Notes under the pieces: model-generated
What the model was told of the DNA's origin: nothing
Databases searched by the model: none
What the model saw: the letters and a program-made list of their open reading frames with translations, nothing else
Program-made: the position numbers and the translations under genes
In this document: positions 1-7,313 of the stretch, piece after piece
Numbering within the stretch: position 1 is the first letter of the stretch
How the letters are laid out: the number at the start of each line of letters is the position of its first letter
Source of the DNA: SCTD01 sp963784675
GTDB lineage: Bacteria > Actinomycetota > Actinomycetes > Mycobacteriales > SCTD01
Assembly (NCBI GenBank): GCA_963784675.1
Contig: CAWASE010000019.1
Coordinates: 372,001-436,000, forward strand
Reading direction: 5' to 3'
Length of the DNA stretch: 64,000 nt

Positions 1-461
1 CCAACCGCGTCTTCCCGGCCTCCGAGGACCCCTTCGTGGCCGGCTGGGTGCAGGCGCAGCAGCTCCAGCTGGACGCGGTGCGTCGTGACGTCGGCGCGCT
101 GCCGGTGCTCGAGTGCGCCTACCGGGGGGGCGAACCCGTCGGGCTGACCGCGCTGACCGCGCTCGGGCAGGCGCTGTACGGCGACAGCGACCCGCTGCAG
201 GCTCCGCCCGAGTCGGAGCTGCTGGACGTGTCCCGCACGAGCGACGGATTCGCGCTGTCGATGGCGCTGCCGCTGGCGCGGCTCGACGAGCTGGACCTGT
301 CCCGCACGGGCGACGAGCTGGTGCTCACCGTCGCCGGGCACCGTCGGCTGCTGGCCCTGCCCAGCGCGCTGCGGCGGTGCGTCGTGGTCGGGGCGACCCT
401 GCGCGAGGGTCGGCTGGTGGTCCGGTTCGAGCCCGACCCCGACCTGTGGATGCGGCGATGA
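1..461 (+). CDS. ArsA-family ATPase, C-terminal part (5' end outside window)
   Basis: Only about the last 150 codons are present; the reading frame enters at base 3. The visible protein opens with NRVFPASEDPF, a stretch near the end of the P-loop domain in ArsA/Get3-type ATPases. It ends with a small beta-rich tail (GFALSMALPLA ... DELVLTVAGHRR) like the HSP20-like C-terminal domain of actinobacterial ArsA paralogues. The Walker motifs lie upstream of the window, so ATPase competence cannot be judged. These soluble ATPases are annotated as anion transporters by homology, but their role in actinobacteria is not settled. The stop codon overlaps the first of a chain of ATGA junctions leading to the DUF5304 gene. 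Confidence 0.72.
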   Translation, partial: NRVFPASEDPFVAGWVQAQQLQLDAVRRDVGALPVLECAYRGGEPVGLTALTALGQALYGDSDPLQAPPESELLDVSRTSDGFALSMALPLARLDELDLSRTGDELVLTVAGHRRLLALPSALRRCVVVGATLREGRLVVRFEPDPDLWMRR

Positions 462-483
462 TGCCGCGATGATGCCGCGATGA
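458..483 (+). promoter_or_regulatory. Tandem 11-bp repeat forming a stop/start ladder
   Basis: Two copies of an 11-bp unit (458-468 and 469-479), followed by ATGAGC at 480, create three ATGA overlaps in a row. The ArsA stop TGA (459-461) overlaps ATG 458. That ATG opens a four-codon reading frame, MMPR, whose stop overlaps ATG 469. A second MMPR frame opens there and stops over ATG 480, the start of the DUF5304 gene. Seen directly in the sequence; a role in ribosome reinitiation is inferred. Confidence 0.5.
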
Positions 484-827
484 GCGCACGTCCCGGCGAG
501 GTCGGTTCCGCCGCCGAGGAGGCAGCGCGGCTGTTCGCCGCCGCCGAGCACTGGGCGCGCGAGCGCGCCGGCGGTCTGCGCGACGGTGTCGGTGGCGGCT
601 TGGGCCCCGAGCACCTGGCCAACGGCTCGGCCGCCTGCACGGTCTGTCCGTTCTGCCAGGCCGTCGCGGCGCTGCGCCAGGTGCGGCCCGAGACCGTCGA
701 ACACCTGCTGGACGCCGCCGCCTCGGTGGTGGCGGCGCTGCGGACCACGCTCACCGGCGACGCGACCCCGGCACCCGGGACCCGCGCGACGGTGCAGCAC
801 ATCCACGTCGAGGAGGACTCGTGCTGA
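480..827 (+). CDS. DUF5304-family protein
   Basis: A 115-residue cytosolic protein with no signal peptide or membrane segment. Its mark is a Cys-rich stretch, ACTVCPFCQ (about residues 52-60), flanked by alanine-rich helices, which could bind a metal. I recognise the size, the motif and the position between an ArsA-like ATPase and a ROK glucokinase as those of the actinobacterial DUF5304 family, whose function is unknown. The start sits at the end of the ATGA ladder at 458-483, and the 3' end overlaps the glucokinase start by 7 nt, so the three genes are very probably translated together. Confidence 0.7.
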   Translation: MSARPGEVGSAAEEAARLFAAAEHWARERAGGLRDGVGGGLGPEHLANGSAACTVCPFCQAVAALRQVRPETVEHLLDAAASVVAALRTTLTGDATPAPGTRATVQHIHVEEDSC

Positions 828-1762
828 CGATCGGGGTCGATGTCGGAGGAACGAAGGTTGCGGCGGGACTGATCGACGAGCAGGGGGCGATCCTGGCCCG
901 GACGCGCCGGCAGACGCCGTCGGCCTCACCGTCCGACGTCGAGGACGTCATCGCCGCCTGCGTCGACGAGCTGCGCACCGGGCACGAGATCGAGGCCGTC
1001 GGGGTGGGCGCGGCCGGCTTCATCTCCGCCGACCGCTCGCGCGTGCTCGTCGCACCCAACCTGTCGTGGATCGACGAGCCGCTGCGCGAGGCCGTCAGTG
1101 CCCGCGTGCACCTTCCTGTCGTGGTCGAGAACGACGCGAACGCCGCCGCCTGGGGTGAGTACCGGTTCGGCGCGGGCCGAGGTCACGAGCACCTGGTCGT
1201 GGTCACGGTCGGCACCGGCATCGGCGGGGGGATCGTCCTGGACGGGGCGCTCTACCGCGGTCGGTTCGGCATCGGTGCGGAGTTCGGCCACATGCAGGTG
1301 GTGCAGACCGGGCGTCGCTGCGGCTGCGGTCAGCACGGCTGCTGGGAGCAGTACTGCTCGGGACGGGCCCTGCTGCACGAGGCACGCGAGATCGCCGACG
1401 TGCAGCGCGGCTACGGCGCCCGGCTGCTGGAGCTCGGTGGCGGCCGTCCGGAGGGGATCGAGGCGGTGGAGGTCACCCAGGCGGCGCGCGAAGGTGACCC
1501 TGCCGCGCTCGACTGCTTCGAGGAGGTCGGCGCCTGGCTCGGCCAGGGCCTGGCGAACCTGGCGGCGGCGCTGGACCCGGGCGCCTTCGTCATCGGCGGC
1601 GGGGTGTCCGACGCCGGCGAGCTGTTGCTGGCGCCCGCCCGCCGGGTGTTCGCCGAGCGGCTGACCGGGACGGCCGCGCGACCGCACCCGCAGATCCTGC
1701 TGGCTGAGCTGGGCAACGATGCGGGTCTGGTCGGCGCCGGAGACCTTGCCCGCCACCGTTGA
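821..1762 (+). CDS. glk: ROK-family glucokinase
   Basis: A 313-residue ATP-dependent glucokinase that phosphorylates glucose to glucose 6-phosphate. The N-terminal phosphate loop is IGVDVGGTKVAAGL; the sugar-binding and catalytic region has ENDANAAAWGEYRFGAG and TVGTGIGGGI; the ROK zinc signature CGCGQHGCWEQYCSG follows at about residue 165. Length and motifs match Streptomyces GlkA. The GTG start at 821 is preceded by GAGGA and overlaps DUF5304 by 7 nt, indicating coupling. In streptomycetes this enzyme also takes part in carbon catabolite repression; whether it does here cannot be seen. Confidence 0.93.
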   Translation: MLTIGVDVGGTKVAAGLIDEQGAILARTRRQTPSASPSDVEDVIAACVDELRTGHEIEAVGVGAAGFISADRSRVLVAPNLSWIDEPLREAVSARVHLPVVVENDANAAAWGEYRFGAGRGHEHLVVVTVGTGIGGGIVLDGALYRGRFGIGAEFGHMQVVQTGRRCGCGQHGCWEQYCSGRALLHEAREIADVQRGYGARLLELGGGRPEGIEAVEVTQAAREGDPAALDCFEEVGAWLGQGLANLAAALDPGAFVIGGGVSDAGELLLAPARRVFAERLTGTAARPHPQILLAELGNDAGLVGAGDLARHR

Positions 1763-1816
1763 CCGCTACTGCACGAGCGGGCGACGGCGATACCGACACG
1801 CGGGCGTCGACGAGAA

Positions 1817-1834
1817 ATGGTCAGAACTGACCAT
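1817..1834. promoter_or_regulatory. Perfect 18-bp palindrome, candidate operator
   Basis: ATGGTCAGAACTGACCAT has two 8-bp arms around AA with no mismatch. It lies in the 107-bp gap after glk, 35 bp before the start of the zinc-ribbon gene at 1870. Arm length and spacing suit a dimeric one-component regulator. The regulator is unknown. Confidence 0.5.
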
Positions 1835-1869
1835 GGTCGCGCAGTGTGACGCGGTGGATTCTCTGAGTC

Positions 1870-2109
1870 ATGACTTCGACGCCTTGCCCGGCCGTCCTCG
1901 CTCCCTCGACCTGTTGCCACCGGACCATGTCCGGCATCGAGGTGACCACCCGCGGCGTGACCTTGGTCCTGCGCAGCTGCACCTCGTGCGGCCGGCACGC
2001 CTGGGAGAAGGACGGGGTGGCGGTGGAGCGCGAGGAGCTGCTCGACGGGGTGAAGGTCTTCCTGGACCAGCCGCGGATCCCGACCCCGCGCCGACGCCGG
2101 AACGCCTGA
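1870..2109 (+). CDS. Small zinc-ribbon-like protein
   Basis: A 79-residue protein with CTSCGRHAWEKDG in the middle, the kind of CxxC knuckle followed by a Trp and an acidic turn seen in short actinobacterial zinc-ribbon proteins. Further cysteines at the N-terminus (TPCPAV, TCC) might complete a metal site. The ATG at 1870 is the only good start in the frame. It sits 35 bp downstream of the palindrome at 1817-1834, so it may be regulated through that site. Function unknown. Moderately sure it is real, because composition and frame agree with its neighbours. Confidence 0.55.
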   Translation: MTSTPCPAVLAPSTCCHRTMSGIEVTTRGVTLVLRSCTSCGRHAWEKDGVAVEREELLDGVKVFLDQPRIPTPRRRRNA

Positions 2110-2168
2110 CCCAGCACCTGACCCAGCCCGCTCCGCTGACCGAGCGTCCGGCTGTCGGGAGCCTGCGG

Positions 2169-2810
2169 GTGCTCACCTGGAACGTCCGGTCGCTGCGCGA
2201 CGACGCCGCCGGGGTGGCGCAGGCGCTGGTCCGCCTCCGGCCGGACGTCGCCCTGCTGCAGGAGGCGCCGCGGCTGCTCGGCTGGCGCCGGGCCTGCCGG
2301 CGGCTGGCCCGCGACGCCGGCCTGGTCCGGGTGGCCGGGGGTGCTCCGGCAGCGGGCAACCTGCTGCTCGTGTCCGCGCGCACCGTGGTGGTGGAGGCGC
2401 ACGCCGTGCGGCTGCCCCGACGCCGGGGGCTGCACCGGCGGGGCGCCGTGCTGGCCGTCCTCGAGCACGACGGGCACCGGCTGGGCGTGCTCGGCACGCA
2501 CCTGGACCTGGACGCCGCCGCCCGGCTGCACTCCGCGGTCGCGCTCCGCGCGGCGGTGCCCGCGAGCTACCCGCTGCTGGTCGGTGCCGACGTCAACGAC
2601 CTGCCGGGCACGGCGCCGTGGCAGGCCCTGGCGGAAGGTCTGGTCGACCTGGGCGCGGTGCTGGGCCCGACGTTCCCGCAACGCCGGCCGGACCGCCGCA
2701 TCGATGCCCTGCTGGCCGACCCGGCGCTGCGACCGGTCGGGACCGGACGCCCCGACCCGGGCCCGGTCACCGACCACCTGCCGGTCGTGGCCGACCTCTG
2801 CTGGGCGTGA
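2169..2810 (+). CDS. Endonuclease/exonuclease/phosphatase (EEP) family protein
   Basis: A 213-residue metal-dependent phosphoesterase of the DNase I/EEP fold. The ordered motifs are TWNVRSLRDD (first strand, Asn), VALLQEAP (metal-binding Glu), GTHLDLDAAARLHS, VGADVNDLPG (Asp/Asn pair), RRIDALLAD and the terminal VTDHLPVVADL (catalytic His). I chose GTG 2169 because it puts the start at the first beta strand and has GGGAG just upstream; the frame is open further 5' but carries no family sequence there. The substrate (DNA, nucleotide or lipid headgroup) cannot be told from the motifs. No signal peptide. Confidence 0.75.
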   Translation: MLTWNVRSLRDDAAGVAQALVRLRPDVALLQEAPRLLGWRRACRRLARDAGLVRVAGGAPAAGNLLLVSARTVVVEAHAVRLPRRRGLHRRGAVLAVLEHDGHRLGVLGTHLDLDAAARLHSAVALRAAVPASYPLLVGADVNDLPGTAPWQALAEGLVDLGAVLGPTFPQRRPDRRIDALLADPALRPVGTGRPDPGPVTDHLPVVADLCWA

Positions 2811-2826
2811 GCCCGCGAGCAACTCG

Positions 2827-3822
2827 CTAGACGACGGCTCCGTCGTCCGGGTCGGTGTCGGTGGGGGAGGCGTCGCGCAGCAGGTAGACGAACCAGCCGG
2901 CACCGCCGGCCGTCAGCAGCAGCCCGAACATCGCGACCCCGGACGTGCGCGGCTGGCCGAGGGTCTCCGGGGCGAACGCCAGCAGGAAGCCGGCCAGGAA
3001 CAGCAGCACCGACGCGGCCCGGCGCGGCGTCGGGCGCGGAACCGGCGGAGGCGGCGGCGGCTCGTAGTGGCCGTCGTCGTCCAGGGCCTCGGGCTCGACC
3101 CAGTCCGGCAGGGCGTCCTCGGCGTCGCCGCGACGACGACGCGGGGCAGCGTCCTCCGCCCCTTCCGGGGACCGCTCCGGCCGCGACATGAGTCGGCGCG
3201 GCCGCGGCGGGTCGACGTCCTCGCTGACCGGCCACGGCGGCACCGGGCTGTCGCTCTCGCGGCCGAAGCCGGCGACGATCTGCCGCCAGATCTCGTCGGG
3301 GTCCTCGCTCGGGCCGGGTTCCGCCGGACCGGAGGCGTCGGCCGGGCCTGCCGCGTCGACCGTCGGGTCTGCCGGCGGTGCAGGCGGCGTCGTCGCCTCC
3401 GGTGCCGCCACGACGTCGTCCTCCCGCGTGGGGAGCGCGGCGGGATCGGGCAGCGTCGGTGGCGTGAGGACCCGGGTCGCCGCCGCCCGCGGCACCGCCT
3501 GGACGAGCCCGTAGGCGGTCGCTCCGGGCTCGAGCTCGGCCAGCAGCAGCGTCAGGTCGGCGACCTCGGCGGCCACGACGTCGCGGGCCGCGTCCGCGCG
3601 GGCAGGGTCGACCCACAGGCGGTCCAGCGGCCGGTTGGGCAGGTGCGCCGCGCGCGAGAACGCGTCCAGGCCGCCGGCCGGCTCGACGAACGCCGGGACA
3701 CCGGCGCCGGCCAGGCTCGCCAGCAACGCCTCCGACAGCCGCGGGTCCAGGTCGACGAGGGCGCCCCAGGCGGCGCCGGGCAGCCCGTTGCCCCGCCGGC
3801 CGGGGGTGGAGGAGGCGGTCAC
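2827..3822 (-). CDS. Conserved membrane protein with acidic/proline-rich linker
   Basis: 331 residues from a GTG start. The N-terminal 100 residues form a compact alpha/beta domain (LDPRLSEALLASLAGAGVPAFVEP ...) resembling small domains of the DUF2007 type. A long Pro/Glu/Asp-rich linker follows, then two closely spaced transmembrane helices near the C-terminus (SVLLFLAGFLLAF and GVAMFGLLLTAGGAGWFVYLL), and a short acidic tail. The arrangement suggests a cytosolic head tethered to the membrane. It lies 6 nt downstream of the alpha/beta hydrolase gene on the same strand, so the two are probably one transcript. I do not recognise a specific function. Confidence 0.6.
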   Translation of the reverse strand: MTASSTPGRRGNGLPGAAWGALVDLDPRLSEALLASLAGAGVPAFVEPAGGLDAFSRAAHLPNRPLDRLWVDPARADAARDVVAAEVADLTLLLAELEPGATAYGLVQAVPRAAATRVLTPPTLPDPAALPTREDDVVAAPEATTPPAPPADPTVDAAGPADASGPAEPGPSEDPDEIWRQIVAGFGRESDSPVPPWPVSEDVDPPRPRRLMSRPERSPEGAEDAAPRRRRGDAEDALPDWVEPEALDDDGHYEPPPPPPVPRPTPRRAASVLLFLAGFLLAFAPETLGQPRTSGVAMFGLLLTAGGAGWFVYLLRDASPTDTDPDDGAVV

Positions 3823-3828
3823 GACGGT

Positions 3829-4596
3829 TCAGGCGTCGCTGGGCACGTGCGTACGGACGAAGTCCAGCGACCCGGCGAAGATGGTCGGCGCGTCGTTGTC
3901 GAGCGTCGCGACGTGGAAGCTGTCGTGCAGGATGCGCTCCTCGACCGTCGCCCCGACCAGCCCGGACACCAGCAGTCGGCCGCTGAGCGGTTCGACGACG
4001 TGGTCGACGCTGCTGCGGTAGAGCAGCACCGGGCAGGTGATCCGCCCGAGGTCGGCGCGCACCTGCGGCCACGCCTTCTGCAGGGAGACGAAGGCCTTGA
4101 GCGGCACGCGCGTGTAGGCCAGCTCGGTGACCCCGTCCTTCTTGATGTCGCTGCCGACGCCGGGGAAGGACGGGATGACCCTGGACAGCACCGGAGCGAG
4201 CTTGGTGTCCTTGCGCTCGGTGGCGACCGCGGCGTTGACGAGCACCAGCCCGGCGACGTCGGCGGGGCGGAGCTCAGCCAGCCGCAGCGCGAGGGTGCCG
4301 CCCATCGACAGGCCCATGACGAACACCTGGTCGCAGCGCGACCGCAGCTGCTCGAACGCGCGCTCGAGCTCGGCGTACCAGTCGTCGAACCGGGTGCCGT
4401 TCATGTCCTGCCAGGTGGTGCCGTGCCCGGGCAGCCGTGGGGCGGCGACGCTCAGCCCGGCAGCAGCGAGGTGCTCGGCCCAGGGCCGCATGCTCTGCGT
4501 GCTGCCGGTGAAGCCGTGGCACAGCAGGGCGCCGACGCGGCCGCCGGGCAGGTCCACGGGCTCGGCGCCCGGGAGGACGGAGGGGGTCGCAGCCAC
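3829..4596 (-). CDS. Alpha/beta hydrolase (carboxylesterase/monoacylglycerol lipase type)
   Basis: 255 residues from GTG 4596, which has GGAG 8 nt upstream; an in-frame ATG at 4701 exists, but its extra 35 residues are not family-like and cross a tandem repeat. The fold motifs are LLCHGFTGS (oxyanion hole), GHGTTW, the nucleophile elbow GLSMGG, the acid in YRSSVDHVVEP and the catalytic His in ILHDSFHVATLDND. This set matches bacterial carboxylesterase Est30 and monoacylglycerol lipases that act on short or medium acyl esters. No signal peptide, so it acts in the cytosol. Divergent from plsC, which may hint at a lipid role. Confidence 0.82.
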   Translation of the reverse strand: MAATPSVLPGAEPVDLPGGRVGALLCHGFTGSTQSMRPWAEHLAAAGLSVAAPRLPGHGTTWQDMNGTRFDDWYAELERAFEQLRSRCDQVFVMGLSMGGTLALRLAELRPADVAGLVLVNAAVATERKDTKLAPVLSRVIPSFPGVGSDIKKDGVTELAYTRVPLKAFVSLQKAWPQVRADLGRITCPVLLYRSSVDHVVEPLSGRLLVSGLVGATVEERILHDSFHVATLDNDAPTIFAGSLDFVRTHVPSDA

Positions 4597-4608
4597 GGCA
4601 GGGGCTCC

Positions 4609-4648
4609 AAGCAACAGGTACGGGCAGGAAGCAACAGGTACGGGCAGG
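4609..4648. repeat. Two tandem 20-bp copies upstream of the hydrolase gene
   Basis: The unit AAGCAACAGGTACGGGCAGG occurs at 4609-4628 and again at 4629-4648 without mismatch. It lies in the divergent region between the hydrolase (minus) and plsC (plus). The period is not a multiple of three, which argues against it being coding. Confidence 0.7.
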
Positions 4649-4790
4649 TACAGAGTGGCAGGCAGGGCTCGACGGCTCGGATCCGGCGCGTCGGCCTCCA
4701 TGGTCGCACGGGCCGCGGACGTCGTCAGGGGTGGGGGACGCGGCCCCGTGCCGCCGGTGCGGTCGTTGCAGGTGCTCCGCCGCCGACGCT

Positions 4791-4796
4791 AGGATC
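4791..4796 (+). promoter_or_regulatory. Candidate -10 box for plsC
   Basis: TAGGAT, fitting the actinobacterial TANNNT pattern, lies about 51 nt before the plsC ATG and would give a leader of roughly 45 nt. No clear -35 box was seen. Confidence 0.35.
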
Positions 4797-4847
4797 GGAC
4801 GTTGGAGCGGTGACCAGACTCACGCCGCCGGGAAGCAAGGAGGGCGC

Positions 4848-5588
4848 ATGGGCTACTGGCTCGTCAAGGCCGTGCTCGCGCCCATCCTGCGTCTGCTGTT
4901 CCGCCCGGTGCTCTCCGGCGCCGAGAACCTGCCCACCGAGGGCGCGGCGATCCTCGCCGGCAACCACACCACGTTCCTGGACAACCTGATGATCCCGCTG
5001 GTGGTGCCGCGGCGCGTCACCTTCCTGGCCAAGAGCGACTACTTCACCGGCACGGGCCTCAAGGGCATGCTGTCGAAATCGTTCTTCGCCGGCGTCGGGA
5101 TGATCCCCATCGACCGCTCAGGCGGCGCAGCCAGCGAGCAGGCCCTGCTCACGGGCAAGCGCGTGCTGGCTGAGGGCAACCTGCTCGGCATGTATCCCGA
5201 GGGCACCCGCTCGCCCGACGGTCGGCTGTACCGCGGCAAGACCGGCGTCGCCCGCATGTCGCTGGAGGCGGCCGTCCCGGTCATCCCGGTCGGGCTGGTC
5301 GGCATGTTCGACCTGCAGCCCGCCGGCCGTCGCTTCCCCAAGCTCGGCAAGGTCGAGGTGCGCATCGGCCGACCGCTGGACTTCAGCCGCTACGCCGGCA
5401 TGGAGGGCGACCGCTTCGTGCTGCGCTCGGTCACCGACGAGATCATGTACGAGCTGATGACGCTCTCCGGCCAGGAGTACGTCGACCAGTACGCCACCAA
5501 AGCCAAGGCCGAGATCCAGCAGGCCCGCGAGGCCGCCCACGAGGCCATGGTCAGCGACGCCCCGCTGCCGGCCCGCCGCGCCAGCTAG
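4848..5588 (+). CDS. plsC: 1-acyl-sn-glycerol-3-phosphate acyltransferase
   Basis: A 246-residue PlsC-family enzyme that transfers an acyl chain to lysophosphatidate at the membrane. The catalytic block I is NHTTFLD (His40, Asp45), block II is around GMIPIDRSGG, and block III is YPEGTRSPDG, followed by VPVIPVGL (block IV). A hydrophobic N-terminal segment (LVKAVLAPILRLLF) probably anchors it. ATG 4848 has AAGGAGG 7-8 nt upstream; starts further 5' in the same frame are not supported. macS begins 8 nt after the stop on the same strand, so plsC may be cotranscribed with the envelope-sensing macRS pair. Confidence 0.9.
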   Translation: MGYWLVKAVLAPILRLLFRPVLSGAENLPTEGAAILAGNHTTFLDNLMIPLVVPRRVTFLAKSDYFTGTGLKGMLSKSFFAGVGMIPIDRSGGAASEQALLTGKRVLAEGNLLGMYPEGTRSPDGRLYRGKTGVARMSLEAAVPVIPVGLVGMFDLQPAGRRFPKLGKVEVRIGRPLDFSRYAGMEGDRFVLRSVTDEIMYELMTLSGQEYVDQYATKAKAEIQQAREAAHEAMVSDAPLPARRAS

Positions 5589-5596
5589 CGGCGCCG

Positions 5597-6664
5597 GTGC
5601 GGCTCGAGACCGCGCTGTGGCGGGCGGTGGGCGTGTACCGGTTCGCCGCGCTGCTGTATGCCGCAGGTTCCCTCGCCGTCTACCTCGACACCTACCGGCG
5701 ACCCCGGCTGGGGCTGGCCGTGCTGGCCGCGATGGCGTTCTGGACGGCGCTCGCGCCGTACCTCTACAGCGATCGCCGACGACGACGGTGGCCGCTGCTG
5801 GCCGTCGACCTGGCCCTGTCGCTCGCCGCCCTGCTCGCCTCGGTCGCGGTGCTGGAACCGGAGCGCATCCTCGCCGGCGACCCGACCTTGACGGTGAGCT
5901 GGGCGGCGGCGCCCGTGCTGGCCTTCGCCGTCTGGTCGGGCTGGGTCGGCGGGCTCCTGGCGGGCGCGGCCGTGGGCGCTGCCGCCGTCCTGGAGCGCGG
6001 TGGCACCTCGCAGGCCACCGTCAACAGCCTGGTCCTGCTGCTGCTGGTCGGAGCCGTCGTCGGCTATGTGGTCCAGCTGGGCCGACGGGCCGAGACGGCC
6101 TACGCGCAGGCGGTCGCGCTGCAGGCCACCACCGCCGAGCGCGAGCGGTTGTCGCGGTCGGTGCACGACGGTGTCCTGCAGGCCTTGGCGCTGGTCGCCC
6201 GCAGCGCCGACCCGACCCTGGCCAGGCTCGCCGCTGACCAGGAAGCGGCGCTGCGCAGGCTGATGAGCGGCCGCGAAGCGGTGGCCCTGGGCAGCACCGA
6301 CCTGCGCACGCTGCTGCCGACCGGCGCAGACCTGCAGGTGGCCGCGCCCGCCGGCGCCGTCACGCTGCCGTCGCCGGTGGCGACCGAGCTGGCCCTGGCC
6401 GTGACGGCGGCCGTCGACAACGCCCGTCGGCACGCCGGGGGACAGGTGTGGCTGCTCGTCGAGGACGAGACCGGCGCCGTCACGGTCACCGTGCGCGACG
6501 ACGGACCGGGGATCGCCGCGGGACGCCTCGAGCAGGCCGAGCAGGACGGCCGGCTCGGCGTGGCGCAGTCGATCCGGGGGCGCGTCGAGGACCTCGGTGG
6601 CACGGTGGCGGTCGACAGCGCGCCCGGACGAGGCACGGAGGTGGAGCTGCGTGTCCCCCGCTGA
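5597..6664 (+). CDS. macS: MacS-family sensor histidine kinase
   Basis: 355 residues: about five hydrophobic helices (residues 10-160) with little extracellular sequence, then a HisKA_3-type dimerisation helix with phospho-acceptor His190 (RLSRSVHDGVLQAL), and an HATPase domain with VDNARRHA and DDGPGI. This is the NarL/LuxR-partner kinase class. The multi-TM sensor and pairing with a NarL-type regulator match the actinobacterial MacRS system, linked in Streptomyces to morphogenesis and cell-envelope control. GTG start 8 nt after plsC; the 3' end overlaps macR by 14 nt. Confidence 0.88.
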   Translation: MRLETALWRAVGVYRFAALLYAAGSLAVYLDTYRRPRLGLAVLAAMAFWTALAPYLYSDRRRRRWPLLAVDLALSLAALLASVAVLEPERILAGDPTLTVSWAAAPVLAFAVWSGWVGGLLAGAAVGAAAVLERGGTSQATVNSLVLLLLVGAVVGYVVQLGRRAETAYAQAVALQATTAERERLSRSVHDGVLQALALVARSADPTLARLAADQEAALRRLMSGREAVALGSTDLRTLLPTGADLQVAAPAGAVTLPSPVATELALAVTAAVDNARRHAGGQVWLLVEDETGAVTVTVRDDGPGIAAGRLEQAEQDGRLGVAQSIRGRVEDLGGTVAVDSAPGRGTEVELRVPR

Positions 6665-7295
6665 GGCCCCGGCCCGGCTGCGCGTCGTCGTCGCCGACGA
6701 CCACCCGATCTGGCGCGACGCCGTCGAGCGCGACCTGACCGCCGCCGGGCTGGTCGTCGTCGGCGTGGCGGGCGACGGCGAGAAGGCCGTGCGGGTGGTG
6801 CGGGCGACCACCCCGGACGTGCTGGTGTGCGACCTGCAGATGCCGCTGCTGTCCGGGGTGCAGGTCGCCGCCGCCGTCTCGGCCACCACGAAGGTGCTCG
6901 TGCTGTCGGCCTCGGGCGAGCAGGACGACGTGCTCGAGGCCGTGAAGGCCGGGGCCGCGGGCTACCTGCTCAAGTCGGCGAGCACCGCCGAGCTGGTGGC
7001 GGCGGTGCGCCGTACCGCCGCCGGCGAGGCCGTCTTCACCGCCGGGCTGGCCGGGCTGGTGCTCGGTGAGTACCGGCGCACCGAGGCCGACGCGTCCGCC
7101 CCGAAGCTGACGCCGCGCGAGACCGAGGTGCTGCGCCTGGTGGCCAAGGGGCTCACCGCGCGCCAGGCGGCCGAGCGGCTCACGCTGTCGCACCGCACGG
7201 TCGAGAACCACGTGCAGAACACGCTGTCCAAGCTGCAGCTGCACAACCGCGCGCAGCTCGTGCGCTACGCCGTCGAGCAGGGCCTCACCGACTGA
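6651..7295 (+). CDS. macR: MacR-type response regulator (NarL/LuxR family)
   Basis: 214 residues: a receiver domain with the acidic pair DD (residues 16-17), phospho-acceptor Asp61 (VLVCDLQMP) and Lys in YLLKSAS, then a LuxR-type helix-turn-helix (LTPRETEVLRLVAKGLTARQAAERL ... TVENHVQNTLSKLQ). I place the start at GTG 6651, inside the end of macS, because the receiver domain begins soon after and GGAG lies upstream. Phosphorylated by MacS and binds DNA as a dimer. Its stop is only 18 nt from the convergent glpK stop. Confidence 0.88.
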   Translation: MSPAEAPARLRVVVADDHPIWRDAVERDLTAAGLVVVGVAGDGEKAVRVVRATTPDVLVCDLQMPLLSGVQVAAAVSATTKVLVLSASGEQDDVLEAVKAGAAGYLLKSASTAELVAAVRRTAAGEAVFTAGLAGLVLGEYRRTEADASAPKLTPRETEVLRLVAKGLTARQAAERLTLSHRTVENHVQNTLSKLQLHNRAQLVRYAVEQGLTD

Positions 7296-7313
7296 CCTGC
7301 ACGGGGTAGGGGC

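Noticed and set aside
2341..4989. Very long plus-strand open frame opposite the 331-aa protein and hydrolase genes
   Set aside because: Arg/Gly/Gln-rich translation without any domain. It is the usual shadow of GC-rich genes on the other strand.
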